Shown here: positions 22,191 to 33,822 of the stretch, piece after piece
Numbering within the stretch: position 1 is the stretch's first letter
Layout of the letters: each line of letters starts with the position of its first letter
Source of the DNA: Flaveria trinervia
Lineage: Eukaryota; Streptophyta; Magnoliopsida; Asterales; Asteraceae
NCBI GenBank assembly: GCA_025506515.1
Contig: CM046457.1
Location: 36,962,231 to 37,026,230, forward strand
DNA: 64,000 nucleotides
Direction of reading: 5' to 3'
Made by a program: the position numbers and the translations under genes
Notes under the pieces: model-generated
The model's database searches: none
The model's input: the letters and a program-made list of their open reading frames with translations, nothing else
What the model was told of the DNA's origin: nothing

Positions 22191-22842
22191 GACAAGATTT
22201 GAGTAATAAAGAGTAATGAACGAAAGATAATGTATGAAAGAATGAAGTATGAATGAACATTAATGAATTATCGTAACAACGTACTGAACAGGTTCCTAGT
22301 CATTCGAACTCAGTAATCGTGGCTGAGTGCCACGAAGAGGGTAAAGTCTGACCGGATATAGAAAGAGAAGTGAATGATAATGTAATACGTTGAACGGACA
22401 AAGCTAAACAACGGAATGACGAAGATAATAATGATATTATCTCTATGTACTTATGATGTATGATCATGAAAAATTGTAAAATATAGTATGCTTTTGAAAG
22501 AAAAGTAAAGAACGGTTTTATCAAAGAAAAGTATGTTTTATTATAAAACTAGAACGCACTCAGCGTCACTGACTTTTGTATGCATGATAGTTGGCAGGGT
22601 ATACGTTGATGCTGAGGAGTTGCAGGCATGGATGCATAAGCTATTGGGAGCATTTTGAGACTGGCATCCGTATTTTGACATGACGTTGTATTTTGAGATG
22701 AAAACGAACGTTGTAAATGTCATGTTTTTAGTTATTAATCAAACTTTTAAATTCCGCTGCAAAATAAATGTACGTTTTATTATGTTTTAAGTGCAATGAA
22801 TGACCAACTGTGAGGTGCCCGGGAACGGGGCCTTACATCTTG

Positions 22843-23981
22843 ATTTCCGTCATAGAGTGTACAAGCTTGACAAAGCCCTGTATGGTCTTCATCAACCTCC
22901 AAGAATGTGGTATGAGACTCTATCATGTTTCTTACTTGAACATGTATATGAAAGTGGAAAGATTGATCAGACTCTTTTCAGAAACAGAAGATAAAGAGAC
23001 ATGTTGCTGGTCATGATATACGTGGATGATATCAAATTTGGCTCAACAAACAAGCAACTTTGTAAAGAGTTTGAAGACCTTATGCATTCAAAATTTCAAA
23101 TGAGTGTAATGAAGGAACTCACATTCTTTTTAAGGGTGCAAGTCCAACAAACAGCAGATGGAATTTTAATCAATCAATCAAAATATATAGATACAATGTT
23201 GAAGAAATTCCACTTTGCTAACTGTTATTCTATCAGAACACCTATCGATACTAAAGTGAATATCGGACCTGATCCAGAAGGCAAATCAGTTGATTAGACT
23301 TACTATCAATCTATGATCGGTTTGCTTATGTATCTAACAGCTAGTAAGCCTAACATTATGTTTGGTGCTTGTGTGTGTGCCAGATATCAAGCTCAACCTA
23401 AGGAATCTCATATGAATGCTGTCAAGAGGATATTGAGATATCTTAAGGGCAAACTAGCTCTCGGTTTGTGGTATCCAAAGGAAGGAGACTTCAATCTCTA
23501 TCCTTTCATTGACAGTTATTATAGAGGATAAAACTTCAATAGGAAGTCTACTTCTGGCGGTTGTCAATTTCTTGGTCCCAGACTGCTCTCATGGTAGTAC
23601 AAGAAGCAAACAAACATCTCTGTCTCAACAGCAGAAGCTGAGTATATTGCAGCATGAGCTGAGTATATTGAAACATCAGCTTGTTGCTCTCAAGTTCTCT
23701 GGATTGAAAACCAGATGCTTGATTATGGTTTTAATTTATTCCATACCCAATTCACATTGATAACACAACAGCTGCTTTTATTACAAATAATCTAGTTCAA
23801 CACTCAAAAACAAAACACATTGAAACTACATATCATTTTTTGAGAGATTGTGCTGAAAAAGGGTTAATCAAATTGATTCAAGTTCCAACTGAAAATCATT
23901 AGCTGATTTATTCACCAAGGTATTTTAACCTAGTAGGTTTGAATATCTAGTTCAATCAATTGGCATGATTAACCTTGAATA
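22843..23981 (+). pseudogene. Copia C RT C-terminal part and RNase H, right of solo LTR D
   Basis: RT continues with RVYKLDKALYGLHQPPRMWYETL. The YVDD motif is present in another frame (IYVDDIKFGSTN at about 23010). Then come the connection domain (KFQMSVMKELTFFLRV), MIGLLMYLTASKPNIMFG, and RNase H with NRKSTSGGCQFLG and STAEAEYIA. A duplication of the GCTGAGTATATTG segment at 23638-23671 breaks the RNase H core. It ends near 23981 after a readable FTK motif. Several stops and frame changes. Confidence 0.75.
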
Positions 23982-24979
23982 AACTCAAAACATCAAACAA
24001 AATTTGAAAACATTAGAAATCATAAAAAGAATTCAATTTTGAGGAAGAAAAGAATACATGGGAAATGATATAATTACAATCGTTATATCATTCACTGTGC
24101 TTAATGTAAAATTTTGAAAGACTGTCATGACTTACCAGATATGTTGCTAGGATCAACTTGGAAGAAAAGATGCATGTTGTGATGAATTAAAGCCTTATTC
24201 AATAGTGTTTGATGAATTAAAGTCTTATTCAATAGTGAAACTCTCATCTTAGAGTTTTGGTATGTATTGGCTTATCTAAGTGTATGTGTGTATAGTAACC
24301 TAAACGCAACAGGTAATGATACTTTACGAATCTCTTTAACCTACATCAAGTTTCATCTCTGTTTTGCTAACATAAGAACTGAAGAAACAAGCACATAGTG
24401 CAGATGTATTAATCCATAAGATTCCTAATAAGGAACACATCCAAATTGGATGAATCTACAATAACAATACATTCCATGTGAATGAACAAAAGAATCCAAT
24501 CATGGATCACCTTCAAAAGTGAAGTGAAAAGTTTCACAATGTGGATCGTCATTAAAAGGAACAAAGTAAAAGAATCCCAATGAGGATCAGTGAAAATGAG
24601 ATCTCATAACTTAAGCAACCTGGTCAAGAAAGTTGTGAAAAAGTTCAACCATGCATTACATAAGGATGGTTGATCATTCCATGCTTTTATGTGTGAGGTA
24701 CATGTTGAATACTCAAATCAACCAAAACATGATAAATATCACATGCATTAAAATATCAACCAGGTATGAGTTTAAGATGACAAACATACCTTCAATCAAC
24801 AAGTTCATAAACATGTCCATTTTATCACAAAAGGATGAACATGTGTAATGTAAGATTGATATGATCCCAACAAAAGGTATACTTTTCTTCATTATTAAAT
24901 TAGAAAAACAAAAATCAATATCAATTCATATTCAAAAGTTTTAAATCTTTAAAGTTTCTATCCGGATGTAGATATAAAA
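23982..24979 (+). other. Non-coding 3' region of copia C
   Basis: AT-rich, no ORF of note. A tandem duplication of about 30 bp (GATGAATTAAAG(C/T)CTTATTC) lies at 24180-24237. Unlike copia B and F, no third ORF lies between RNase H and the polypurine tract. Confidence 0.55.
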
Positions 24980-24990
24980 TTTAGGGGGAG
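24980..24990 (+). other. Polypurine tract of copia C
   Basis: TTTAGGGGGAG followed by TAGTTTTG. The expected TG at the LTR start reads TAG, probably mutated. Confidence 0.65.
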
Positions 24991-26084
24991 TAGTTTTGAA
25001 AAAATTATTTCTTGGTATAGTCATTTATTTCCTTAAATTACTTGTTTAAACTTCAAAACAAATTAAAAAGAGATTGTTTGTGTTGGTGGAAAAGTTATAG
25101 CATAGTATCTCAGCTTATGCAGATTATTGGAAGCATAAGAAGTCCAAGATCAGTCAAAAAGGGGAAACTTGTATCACTTTTAAAATACAAGTCAATCCAA
25201 GAAAGAATTGGTAACCCCAACAACAGTCAACAACTTCATAAGACAATTCAATGAAAGACAGTTTTTCATAACAACAAAACCAAAACAGAAACATTAAGTT
25301 CTCATTAAGTTCAAAATTTAATGTGGGTAAGTGCATTGGTTAATGCGGGTGAAGGTAACCCATGCATATAACCAATGCAGGTAACTATTTATATAGTGAA
25401 ACTAATGCGGACAAGGAGTTTACTCTACCGCATTTGGGTCAAACAAGTATACATAGAAGTTTGTTGTCAAATGCCTATGTGGACAAAGTGTTTTACCGCA
25501 TTTGATTAATGCGGATGACATTTTCATTTCCGCATTTGTTTTACTCATCCGCACTTGTGAATCTATGTGACATCAACACCTTACATGTAATTCGAGAAAT
25601 GAATAAACAATTGCTTAATCTCTTCTGTCACCATGGATGATGATCAAGAAATAAGGACGAATTAACAGTTCAACCGTATTTGTTGAAGTGAATGTGGATA
25701 AACAAACTTGACTCTACCGCATTTGCTACAGCGGCAAATGCTTATCAACTTTGTTCAACCGCATTTGCTACAGTGAACAGATGCTCTTAAGTCTTCTACT
25801 TCCGCATATGTAATAGTACACAAATGCGGATTACCCAAACCTTTCCGCATTTGCTACATTGTAATTAAAAATTTGATCGCAGTTGTTCTTCAACTTGTAA
25901 AAGCCATTATTCGACTATTTAAAGCAATGTGAAAAGATCATTTAATACTTTTCAAATTTGAGAGACTTCAAAGTGCGACGAGCGAAACACACTGTTCTTA
26001 ATCATCAATCATCATCACCACTAACAATCTGAGTTCTTAGATTCATTTCATCTGATCAGTCCTCATTTTCGGTTCTCTACAACA
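24991..26084 (+). repeat. LTR of copia C
   Basis: Defined by the polypurine tract on its left and by ACAACA followed by a degenerate tRNA-Met primer site (TTAGTATCGAAC) on its right. Positions 25320-25870 carry many copies of AATGCGG and CCGCATTTG in both orientations. No second copy of this LTR exists in the window, so the ends are approximate. Confidence 0.55.
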
Positions 26085-27411
26085 TTAGTATCGAACAAAA
26101 GGTGAAAGTCTTTAAATTTCGTTACCTAAAATGATGGACTTTTGAACTGATAATGAACATAGAACCCTAGGTCAATAAAATAAACTCAAAATGATACTTG
26201 ATTTAAGAATAGGTGATCATTTTTGACTTCAATGATCATGCTAACTATGAAGAATAACAATCAACAAGGAAACTTCAAAATCATGTTAATCGTATGAACT
26301 AAGCATAACAAAAGTTGAAAATGTTAAAATCAAATCCTAAACTAAAAGTTCTTTAGAGGTTAACAACATCAAATATTATCTCTCCAAACATGAAAAACAA
26401 AAATAATAGTGATATTCATGACAACATCAAGATTTAAAGTGATTCCTATAGAATAGAACCTTCAAATAGTCATATTTGACTATCAAAAGTCAGACTGATG
26501 AAACTTGCTTGATGTATGACTTATATTCTAATAAATATCTTGAGAAATCTAACTCATATATCTTTGATGCAGGGTACATGGCTAATCTCACCTGGAGCAA
26601 GCTCCATAATGTTAATGGTTATCTTGATCCTGATGTACCTGAGGCTGAAGGTCTTAGAGATATGATCCGATTCATTTCTACTAGAAGAGTGGCTCATGCA
26701 ATCATAGTTAGACCTATTATTTATGAGAGATTCATAAGGTCCTCTGGAGTACTGCTATAGTGACAGAGGTAGATGGTGAGAGAACTCTATCTGGAAGAAT
26801 CAATTATGTCCATTCTCTAACCATCACTGAATAAGCTGTGAGATAATGTCTACAGTTTGGTGATGATGCAAACACCCCTATGGAACTTGAAGATGATGAA
26901 ATCACTACCTTGTTTGCCAACATTGGTTATGAAGGAGGATATGAAGGCAAATAGATAGTGAAAGGACTAGTTGACTTACAATGGAGGTTCTTGATTCATC
27001 TCTACCAACATTGTCTGTCAAATAGGAAGACATGATGGAATGATATTCCTGTAATCACATCATCATCTATATGTGCTTTATGCACCAATAGGCCAGTTAA
27101 CATGTCTGCCTATGTGGTCAATGGTCTAGTCTCAAACATTAAGGAACGAAGAAGACACATGTTCCTAATGTATCCAAGGTTCCTACAATGTCTCATTAAG
27201 GAAGCATTTCTTGACATTGACCTGAAGGCCCTGTCATGGGTATCCCTCATTATGATGTCAAGTCTTACAAGTACATCAAAAAGAGAGATCATAGGAACTT
27301 CTATAGTGGAATCCATTCTCTTCTATTACCTTGGATGCTTCAACAGATCAATCCTGAATAACATGTTGAAAAACAAGAGGCTCCTACTATGAGCCAAATC
27401 AAGAGGAAGAA
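26085..27411 (+). pseudogene. Fragment of a copia third (envelope-position) ORF, heavily decayed
   Basis: The first ~390 bp are non-coding, beginning with a primer-site-like TTAGTATCGAAC. From about 26560 the blocks match N-terminal third-ORF segments in B and F: YMANLTWSKLHNVNGYLD, VNMSAYVVNGLV, FLMYPRFLQCLI (compare ILYPRFIMAII in B). Stops occur at 26758, 26832 and 26953 among others. The LTR of copia E1 truncates it at 27411. Gag and pol are absent between the LTR and this ORF, implying a large deletion or a rearranged element. Confidence 0.55.
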
Positions 27412-28118
27412 TGTAGATACATGTGTTCCTAGTATATGCGCTTATATGTAAAAGTCATTCATGTCTTACATATGTGTAATTTGACAAACTAATGAAATAT
27501 GATATATGATTTGATGTTTATTTATCTATGATTCATATGTATGAACTTTTTATATAGGTTTGAGGTTGTTGTACATAATTCTAAGTCAATAATGATTGAG
27601 TATTATGTTCAACCTAGTCGGAAGAGTATTCATGCTAATGGCTAATACTTATGGACCATACGCATGAATATATCATGCTTATGGACCAGTCCCATGACTG
27701 AACCAGGAGACTGGATTAGTCATATGATTGAGACATAAGATTGACTTAGTCGCACGACTAAACCTTGAGTCATGCATATGAATCAATCACATGATTCAGT
27801 TGCAATGCTAATGGTTCAGTCATACGAATGGAAACCACTAACCTATAAATACCACCAAATTCATGGAAAAACATAACACTTGGAGAGATACTTCGAAAAC
27901 ACATAAACCCTAGCTGTCCAAAGCGTCCCAAACAGTCTATCCAACTTCATAGTTCGTTCCTGATTGATTCCTACTCATTCTTAATGTTTAGTTCAATCTT
28001 ATATCGATCGGGTTATCCTTCTCACTGATTGGATCGTCAATCAAATAGGATTCTGCAGTATTTGATCTGGTTCAAATGCAGAATTAGTTAGTACTCCATA
28101 CGTACACGGTCCCTAGTA
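27412..28118 (+). repeat. 5' LTR of copia E1
   Basis: TGTAGATACATG start and end just before AGTGGTATCAGAGC, aligned with the E2 LTR at 56994-57734. Positions 27610-27835 hold repeats such as GTCGCACGACT and CATACGAATG. The TATA box CCTATAAATACC is at about 27842. The end reads AGTA where E2 has AACA. Confidence 0.8.
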
Positions 28119-28120
28119 AG

Positions 28121-28132
28121 TGGTATCAGAGC
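28121..28132 (+). other. Primer binding site of copia E1
   Basis: TGGTATCAGAGC is the standard 12-nt match to the 3' end of plant initiator tRNA-Met used by Ty1/copia elements. Intact. Confidence 0.92.
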
Positions 28133-28604
28133 TTTGGCTCTTGATTTTGCGTTTGATTCAATTAGGTTTGGTGTCAAAAACGTACATTTTAATCAAAAGA
28201 GTCAACACGTTGCTTCAAAAGGTGTTTTTGACGTTTTCTGGCATTAAAGTTTCAATTTTTTGTAATACTGCAGATTAGGTTTCCTAGAAAAATCATATTT
28301 TTTTGTCAAAGTGTCAAAATCTTGGATTTTGCAAACACAGCAGCCTTCAGTTGCTTGATTAGCTCATTCGTACGATTGAACTCATTCGTAGACTCCATTC
28401 GCATGAATGAACTCAGTCGCAATTTTCATTCACACAACTGAACAACTCCAGTCGTTTGATTCCAATCGTCGTGCTCATACGCACGACTCAATCCAATCGC
28501 ACAATTAAATTCATTCGCACCCTTCGTTCGCACAAGTGAACCATACTTATAGCCCACTCGCACGAGTGAAACTGTCCTGATCTCAAAGTACAATGTTTAT
28601 AGAA
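28133..28604 (+). other. Leader of copia E1 with LTR-like motif cluster
   Basis: Untranslated. Positions 28355-28572 hold about a dozen copies of CATTCGCACGA / CAGTCGTTTGA type sequence, related to the cluster in the E1 LTR. The same block stands in E2 at 57955-58170. It lies between the primer site and gag, where packaging signals of retroelements usually are. Confidence 0.55.
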
Positions 28605-30620
28605 ATGGAAGATCAATTTGTTGCGTTTACTGCCGGAAAGGACTCACGCATCCACATGCTACTATTTTTGGTGAATGAGTTTAGTAATCATAATAAACCG
28701 CCAAAGTTGTTAATGTTAGATGAATATCCTTAGTGGAAACAAAGGTTTGAGATTTACGTAAATGTAGTTGATCCCATCTTTGGACATCCATTGAGACTGG
28801 TTACACGGTACCAGTTAGTGCAAATGGAGTAAAGTTGACATTAGGAGAAATGAGTGAAGCTTAGAAGATTCTATTCAATGCTTAGAATAAATTTATGCCC
28901 TGTTGACTCAGTTAATACCGAATGATATTTTTCATCAGTTCTCTGAGAACAAGCAGGCCAAAAAGCTATGGGAGGTATGATGGAAATGCGACGTTGAAGC
29001 CACTGAAGGCTAAAGCTCTCAAGAAGGAGTTTGATAATTTCTCTTCGATAGGGAAAGGGAGCTTAGATGATATTATTAAGATATTCTATGATCTAATGAG
29101 TGAGCTGGACACTCATGACGTAACGACATCAATGGGAGATAAAGTTTCAAGCTTTGCTGATGGTTTGCCTGAGAAATGGGATTCATTGTGTCTAATCTGA
29201 GACAGAACGACATTCTTGCAACATTGGAGATAAATGACTTCATCTTGAAGTTATTAGAGGAAGAACTGAGAATGAAATACAAGTCGAAGAAAGGATTCTA
29301 TGTTCAGAACCTTCACTTTACAACTCAGATTCGACTCCAGCTGTTTTAGGAGCACCGTTACAAACACCGTTCGTGTCTAGTTCAGCTGCTCCTTCTCAAA
29401 CCACTACTTTAGGACTAGAAACGTCAGGGTCATCTCAGACCCAATATACAGTTCCTGAAGCCAATACTACAAAGTTGAAGACTGAGAATCTCGGTAATAT
29501 CACAGTGGATGTTGCGAAGGAGCACATGGATCTTCTAGTAGCGGTTGTTCAATCCTATGATGGTTTAGTAACCGGGAAAATTGGAAATTGTCATCTTGCA
29601 GATGAAGATTACGAGCAATTTGGTGAGAATGAGCTAGAAAGAATGGACATCATGTGGGCACTAGCGAGTGCAGTCACAAGAGCTAAGAAGTTTGTCAAGA
29701 AGATGGGACAAAATCTAGTAGCCACAAAAGATATGACTTTTGGATTTGATAAAACCAAAGTCACATACTTCAACTATGGTGAAAAGATGCATTTTAAACG
29801 TGAATGTTTAAATCCCAAGAAAACTAGAAATGGAAATCCATTTCCCACATTCAATCGTCAAGACAAGGACGTGATTAGAACTGCTTCTTCAACGAAGAGA
29901 CAAAGGCTATGACTGCTCAAGGTGATGAAGGGCAGGATTGGTCCTTCCATTTGGTTTCTCCAGGAAAATCAAATATTGTCTTTGTCGAAGCACTGGATGA
30001 TGGATCTGCTAGTGACGATGAAATTACATGTGAGCAACGGATGTCAGATACCAAAGAAGCTGTAAACGTGGTAAATCACTTGGTTGGGGAAGAGCTCAGA
30101 GCAACTAACTCAGAATCTTCAGTCAATGATGCATTGATGGCAGATACGTCTAATTCCTCACAGGTAAGTTCTACAGATCAATTATTTGAAAAGCATGCTT
30201 ATTCTGAATGTGAAAAATTTAGGGAAAGCATTGATCTAAATTTTGTTAGGATATTAGAACACAATGATAACTTAGTAAATGATTAACAACTCTGCACTAA
30301 AGCTAATCATATATTAAAACAAAATGAGTGTAGTTTCAAAGAAAAAATAGAACTTTTAGGAAAACAACTAAGGGTAACTGAGGTTGTTGCTTTAAATCAA
30401 TCAAATGATATAAAGTTTTATTTAAATTCTTTAGAAGAAACCAAAAAGGAAAAAAGCAGTTTTGGAAGTCGAGATTAATTCTTTAAAACAAAAACTGCAT
30501 AATTGGGCTAGTTCTTCTCACATAGTTCAAAACATAGTGAAAGAACGAAATAATGGGGAAGGTCTGGGGTACAAATAGTTCCACCACCACATGGGATACT
30601 TTTAAATACAAAATGTAGAC
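28605..30620 (+). pseudogene. Gag of copia E1
   Basis: Starts MEDQF, aligned with MEDQY of E2. The UBN2-type gag domain is readable: KPPKLLMLDEYP, then KALKKEFDNFSSIGKG and MGDKVSSFADGLPEKW. The zinc knuckle near 29765 reads YFNYGEKMHFKREC, so the first two Cys are Tyr and the knuckle is lost. At least five stops or frameshifts. The coiled-coil region near 30300-30540 follows, and gag is cut by Athila B. Confidence 0.8.
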
Positions 30621-32315
30621 TGATGTGCTCCAAATTATACATAAAAATACTATCAAAAGCACATCAATTATTCCTTAATATCTTCCTCAAAATGATGAAA
30701 ATGTACTAATAAGTCTTAAATTGTGTTTTCATGTGTTTAAAAGGGCAAGATGGACAAAAGAAGCATATTTAACAAGAAATTGAAGTGATCCGAGCTTTCG
30801 AGTTCAAGCATGGGGCCGTGCCTCATTAAGCACGCCCCCATGCCTTGCCAAAAACACACCCCGATGCTAAATTAACACACCCCCATTCTTGGACATCTGA
30901 CAAGGACAAAAGTACCGTCTCCTAAAAGTAGACACGGGGCCGTGCCCCATAAGGCATGGGGTCGTGCCCCACCTCCAACACGGGGTCGTGCCCCAATTAG
31001 CACGGGGTCGTGCCCAATTTAGCACGGGGTCATGCCCGACACAACCTGCTTGTACGAGCCAACCAACTTTCATAAGCATTGTACTAGCATGGGGCCGTGC
31101 TTAAACACTCCGGAAAGCCTATAAATAGAAGCCTAAGTTCACCATTTTTGGCAAGCTTTGGTGGGAGAGTTACTCTACAGAACTCTCTTGGGAATCAAGA
31201 CTTCAAGGTCATTTGGAGGCTCGGGAGGTGCATGCAACACTTGGAAGAAGTTCGGGATCGTCTAAACGCCATCCATTATGGATTATCGGTTTGATTGTTC
31301 CATTTCACTGATGATTACATATTTATCTTCTTTGTTATATGTTGTTGTGTTCAAGCTCATTATGAGCTAAACTCTTTTTACCATCCTAATCGGATGAAAC
31401 TTATGTAATTTGTGATGAACTAATGGTGTGTTAAATATTGTGTTAATGTTTGGTGGTCTGGGGAAAACTATTAATGGGTAGCATCTACATTTGAACGGGA
31501 AGTTATAAATTTATGGTTTGTGATTGTGATCGCCATACAAAGTTGAAAAACCGTATGATTAATTTTCATTCGTGAAACCGGTCTTCATAATAAATCCATG
31601 GCTAATGAACAAGAAATGGTTACTAGAAATCATATCACTTTAACTTTCTGATCATTTGCGGGTTCCCTTTTGTTAGTTTGGAAACTTCAGTTATTGTTAC
31701 GGTTTTCTAAAACTAATGGTATGTTAGGAAGGAACCTGAACAACTCTCTTTTTAACATTAAGTTATGTTTTCAGAAATCGTATGTTAAATAGGTCACAAA
31801 AGATTTACCAATATTACTAGGGCTTTGATCTGAGCAGTAAACTCAGTCTGATAGGATCAAGTCCTACGACAGCAGGATAAACAAGAAATCACACCAGCTC
31901 ATCTTTATAAACATTAACACAATTACATTAATCCATATCTTTAAATCACACCACCAACTCATCACAGTTACATAAGTGGAGTCTAGTTAGGATGATAACT
32001 TTTATTCCCTGGTTTTAAATCCAAACGCTTCAAATCTTAGTTTACTTCTTTTTGTCATTGTTGTTAACTCTTAAAACCTTTCCAATGCAACTTATCATTT
32101 TCTTTAACAAAACTCAAATCTGATAGTCAAATCATCAAGTTTGTTGAGTATGCTAGGTGTGTCCATGGATTGATACTCGGTTCTTATCAACACTATATTA
32201 CCATACGACAGGTACACTGCCTTTTGTTTGTGTGGTTTAGTATTAGTAATAACCAATTAAAAGTGAATTTGTGCGATAAATCTTTATTGAAATATATACT
32301 ATCCACACTCCATCA
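30621..32315 (+). repeat. 5' LTR of Athila B
   Basis: TGATGTGCTCC to CCATCA, 1,695 bp, followed by the primer site. GC-rich palindromes (CACGGGGCCGTGCCCC and variants) lie at 30813-31102 and the TATA box CCTATAAATAGAAG at about 31122. Aligned with the 3' LTR at 55428, mismatch density falls from left to right. Confidence 0.9.
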
Positions 32316-32321
32316 AGTTTT

Positions 32322-32339
32322 TGGCGCCGTTGTCGGGGA
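32322..32339 (+). other. Primer binding site of Athila B
   Basis: TGGCGCCGTTGTCGGGGA matches the Athila/Tat primer site for tRNA-Asp with one difference (GTTGTC for GTTGCC). Confidence 0.9.
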
Positions 32340-32512
32340 CACACGGTAGTTTGAAAGACAAACTAAAATTTTGACTATCTTGTATATAACGTGTTAATAT
32401 ATTTTTGTTTAAACTTCATTTTTATTTTTAGGTAGTTTGAATTAGTTAGTTTAGTTAGTTTTGCCTGTTTCATTTTAAGTCTTAGTTAGTTTATGCTTCT
32501 TTAAGTTAGTGT
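32340..32512 (+). other. Leader of Athila B
   Basis: 173 bp of AT-rich untranslated sequence with repeated TTAGTTAGTTT tracts between primer site and gag start. Confidence 0.6.
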
Positions 32513-33822
32513 ATGTCCGACTCGTCTAGTTCTGAACTTGTTCCGCCTCTTTCAGAACCCGAACGACTTTTCCATCAAAGATTGCGCAAAAGATCACAAC
32601 AAGCAGCACTAGTCATTGAAGAAGAAATTTTGGAAGATGCACCATCCGAAGAAGACATTGGCTAACCAAGACGAGGAAATAAAGATGACACAATTTCAAG
32701 ATTAAGTCTAGTATTATCCAACTCGTAGAAAACTCTGTTCATTTCCATGGGTTACAAGACAAAGATCCTAATGCTCACATCTCACGATTCCTTCGTATTT
32801 GTGCTACCTTCAAAATCAACAACTTTTCAGACAACGCCATTCGACTAAGACTTTTTCCATTTTCACTTCGAGGCCAAACCATCGAATGGCTTGATTCACT
32901 TCCACCTGGTTCCATCACCACACAGGCGGAAGTGGCTGAACAATTCCTTTTGAAATACTTTCCACCCGATCGCACTGCCAAACTAAGAAGCAGCAGCACA
33001 AGTTTTTGCCAAGACGACGATGAATCATTACACACAGCATGGGAGAGATATAAAAGTCTCCTTCGGAGATGCGCACATCACAGACTGGATCTATGGCTGC
33101 AGTGTCAAACCTTTTACAATGCAATCAGCGAAGCCCACAAGCAAGCGGTAGACCAATGTGCGGGAGGAGATTTTGGAAGTGTCACACCAACAGAAGCATA
33201 CCAAGCCTTAGAAAGAGCAGCTAAGAAGAGCTTTGCTTACAATCCCTTAAGAACCAAACCCAGTTCTAAAGGAATTCATCAAGTTGACTCTGAAACCCTA
33301 ATTGCGGCCCAATTAGAAGCTCTAACCAAAAAATTCGAACAATTGCAAAGTGAGCTAAAGAACACCCCAACGCGATGTAACACATGTGGAAGTTCACACA
33401 AGACCAACGAACGCCCACAAGGCATTATGGTAGTTGATGATGTTGACTACCTAGGAGGCCCAAGCAACTCGTACAACAACAATTCAAATTGGAGAAGCAA
33501 CTAGAATTACAGAGATGCTGGCAATAACCAACAGTCATCTACATTCAACCGAAGGCCACCTTACCAACAACAGAAACCACCGTACCAGGGTCCTAGCAGT
33601 GGTAACCAAGACCGTGGAGCATCATCAATGGAAGACTTACTGCAGCAATTGTTGTTAACCACACAAGCCATAGATGAGTACACCTGGAAATCTGATCGAA
33701 GAAATAAGGAGAGGTTCCAAAGAAACGAAGCTGGCATCAAAAGCAACAAAGCATCATTATAGACCATAGAGCACCAAGTAGGTCAAATAGCATAACAACT
33801 ATCTGAAAGCCCTCAAGGAGCT
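32513..33822 (+). pseudogene. Gag of Athila B
   Basis: Start MSDSSSSELVPPLSEPERLF at 32513. After a frame break near 32660 the retrotransposon gag domain reads FLRICATFKINNFSDNAIRL, GQTIEWLDSLPPGSI and AEQFLLKYFPPDRTAKLR. The longest open block is 32932-33504. A CNTCGSSHKTNE sequence near 33378 is what remains of the zinc knuckle (the last His/Cys part is not conserved). Stops at 33502, 33760 and 33793. A Gln/Asn/Pro-rich stretch follows, as usual in Athila. Confidence 0.8.

Larger units (their letters stand above)
19973..22837 (+). repeat. Solo LTR D, 2,865 bp, chromovirus-like
   Basis: Bounded by the 5-bp duplication TCTTG at 19968-19972 and 22838-22842. Removing the insert and one copy restores the copia C reading (GFEDL, DFRHRVYKL). 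It starts TGGAACACCCTG and ends GGGGCCTTACA, resembling TGTAACACCCC...TTACA termini of plant Ty3 chromovirus LTRs (from memory of the family). No primer site, gag or pol is inside, so it is a solo LTR left by LTR-LTR recombination. A GA-rich stretch and GGTAAGT lie near 20200, and three tandem-repeat blocks fill the middle. Confidence 0.8.
19865..26084 (+). mobile_element. Copia C: RT, RNase H and LTR remnant, split by solo LTR D
   Basis: RT sequence starts shortly after the Athila A LTR, is interrupted by D (19973-22837), and resumes at 22843 in the same protein context (GFEDL, then DFRHRVYKLDKAL). RNase H, a non-coding region, a polypurine tract and an LTR follow. Gag, protease, integrase and N-terminal RT are missing, presumably lost or displaced by Athila A. 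Confidence 0.75.
27412..30620 (+). mobile_element. Copia E1: 5' LTR, leader and gag, cut by Athila B
   Basis: LTR, tRNA-Met primer site, leader and gag are in normal order. Coding homology ends at 30620, exactly where the Athila B LTR starts. The uninterrupted counterpart is E2 (from 56994): E1 ACAAAATGTAGAC aligns to E2 ACAAATGTAAAGC at 60241-60253. The rest of E1 must lie beyond Athila B, outside the window. Confidence 0.85.
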
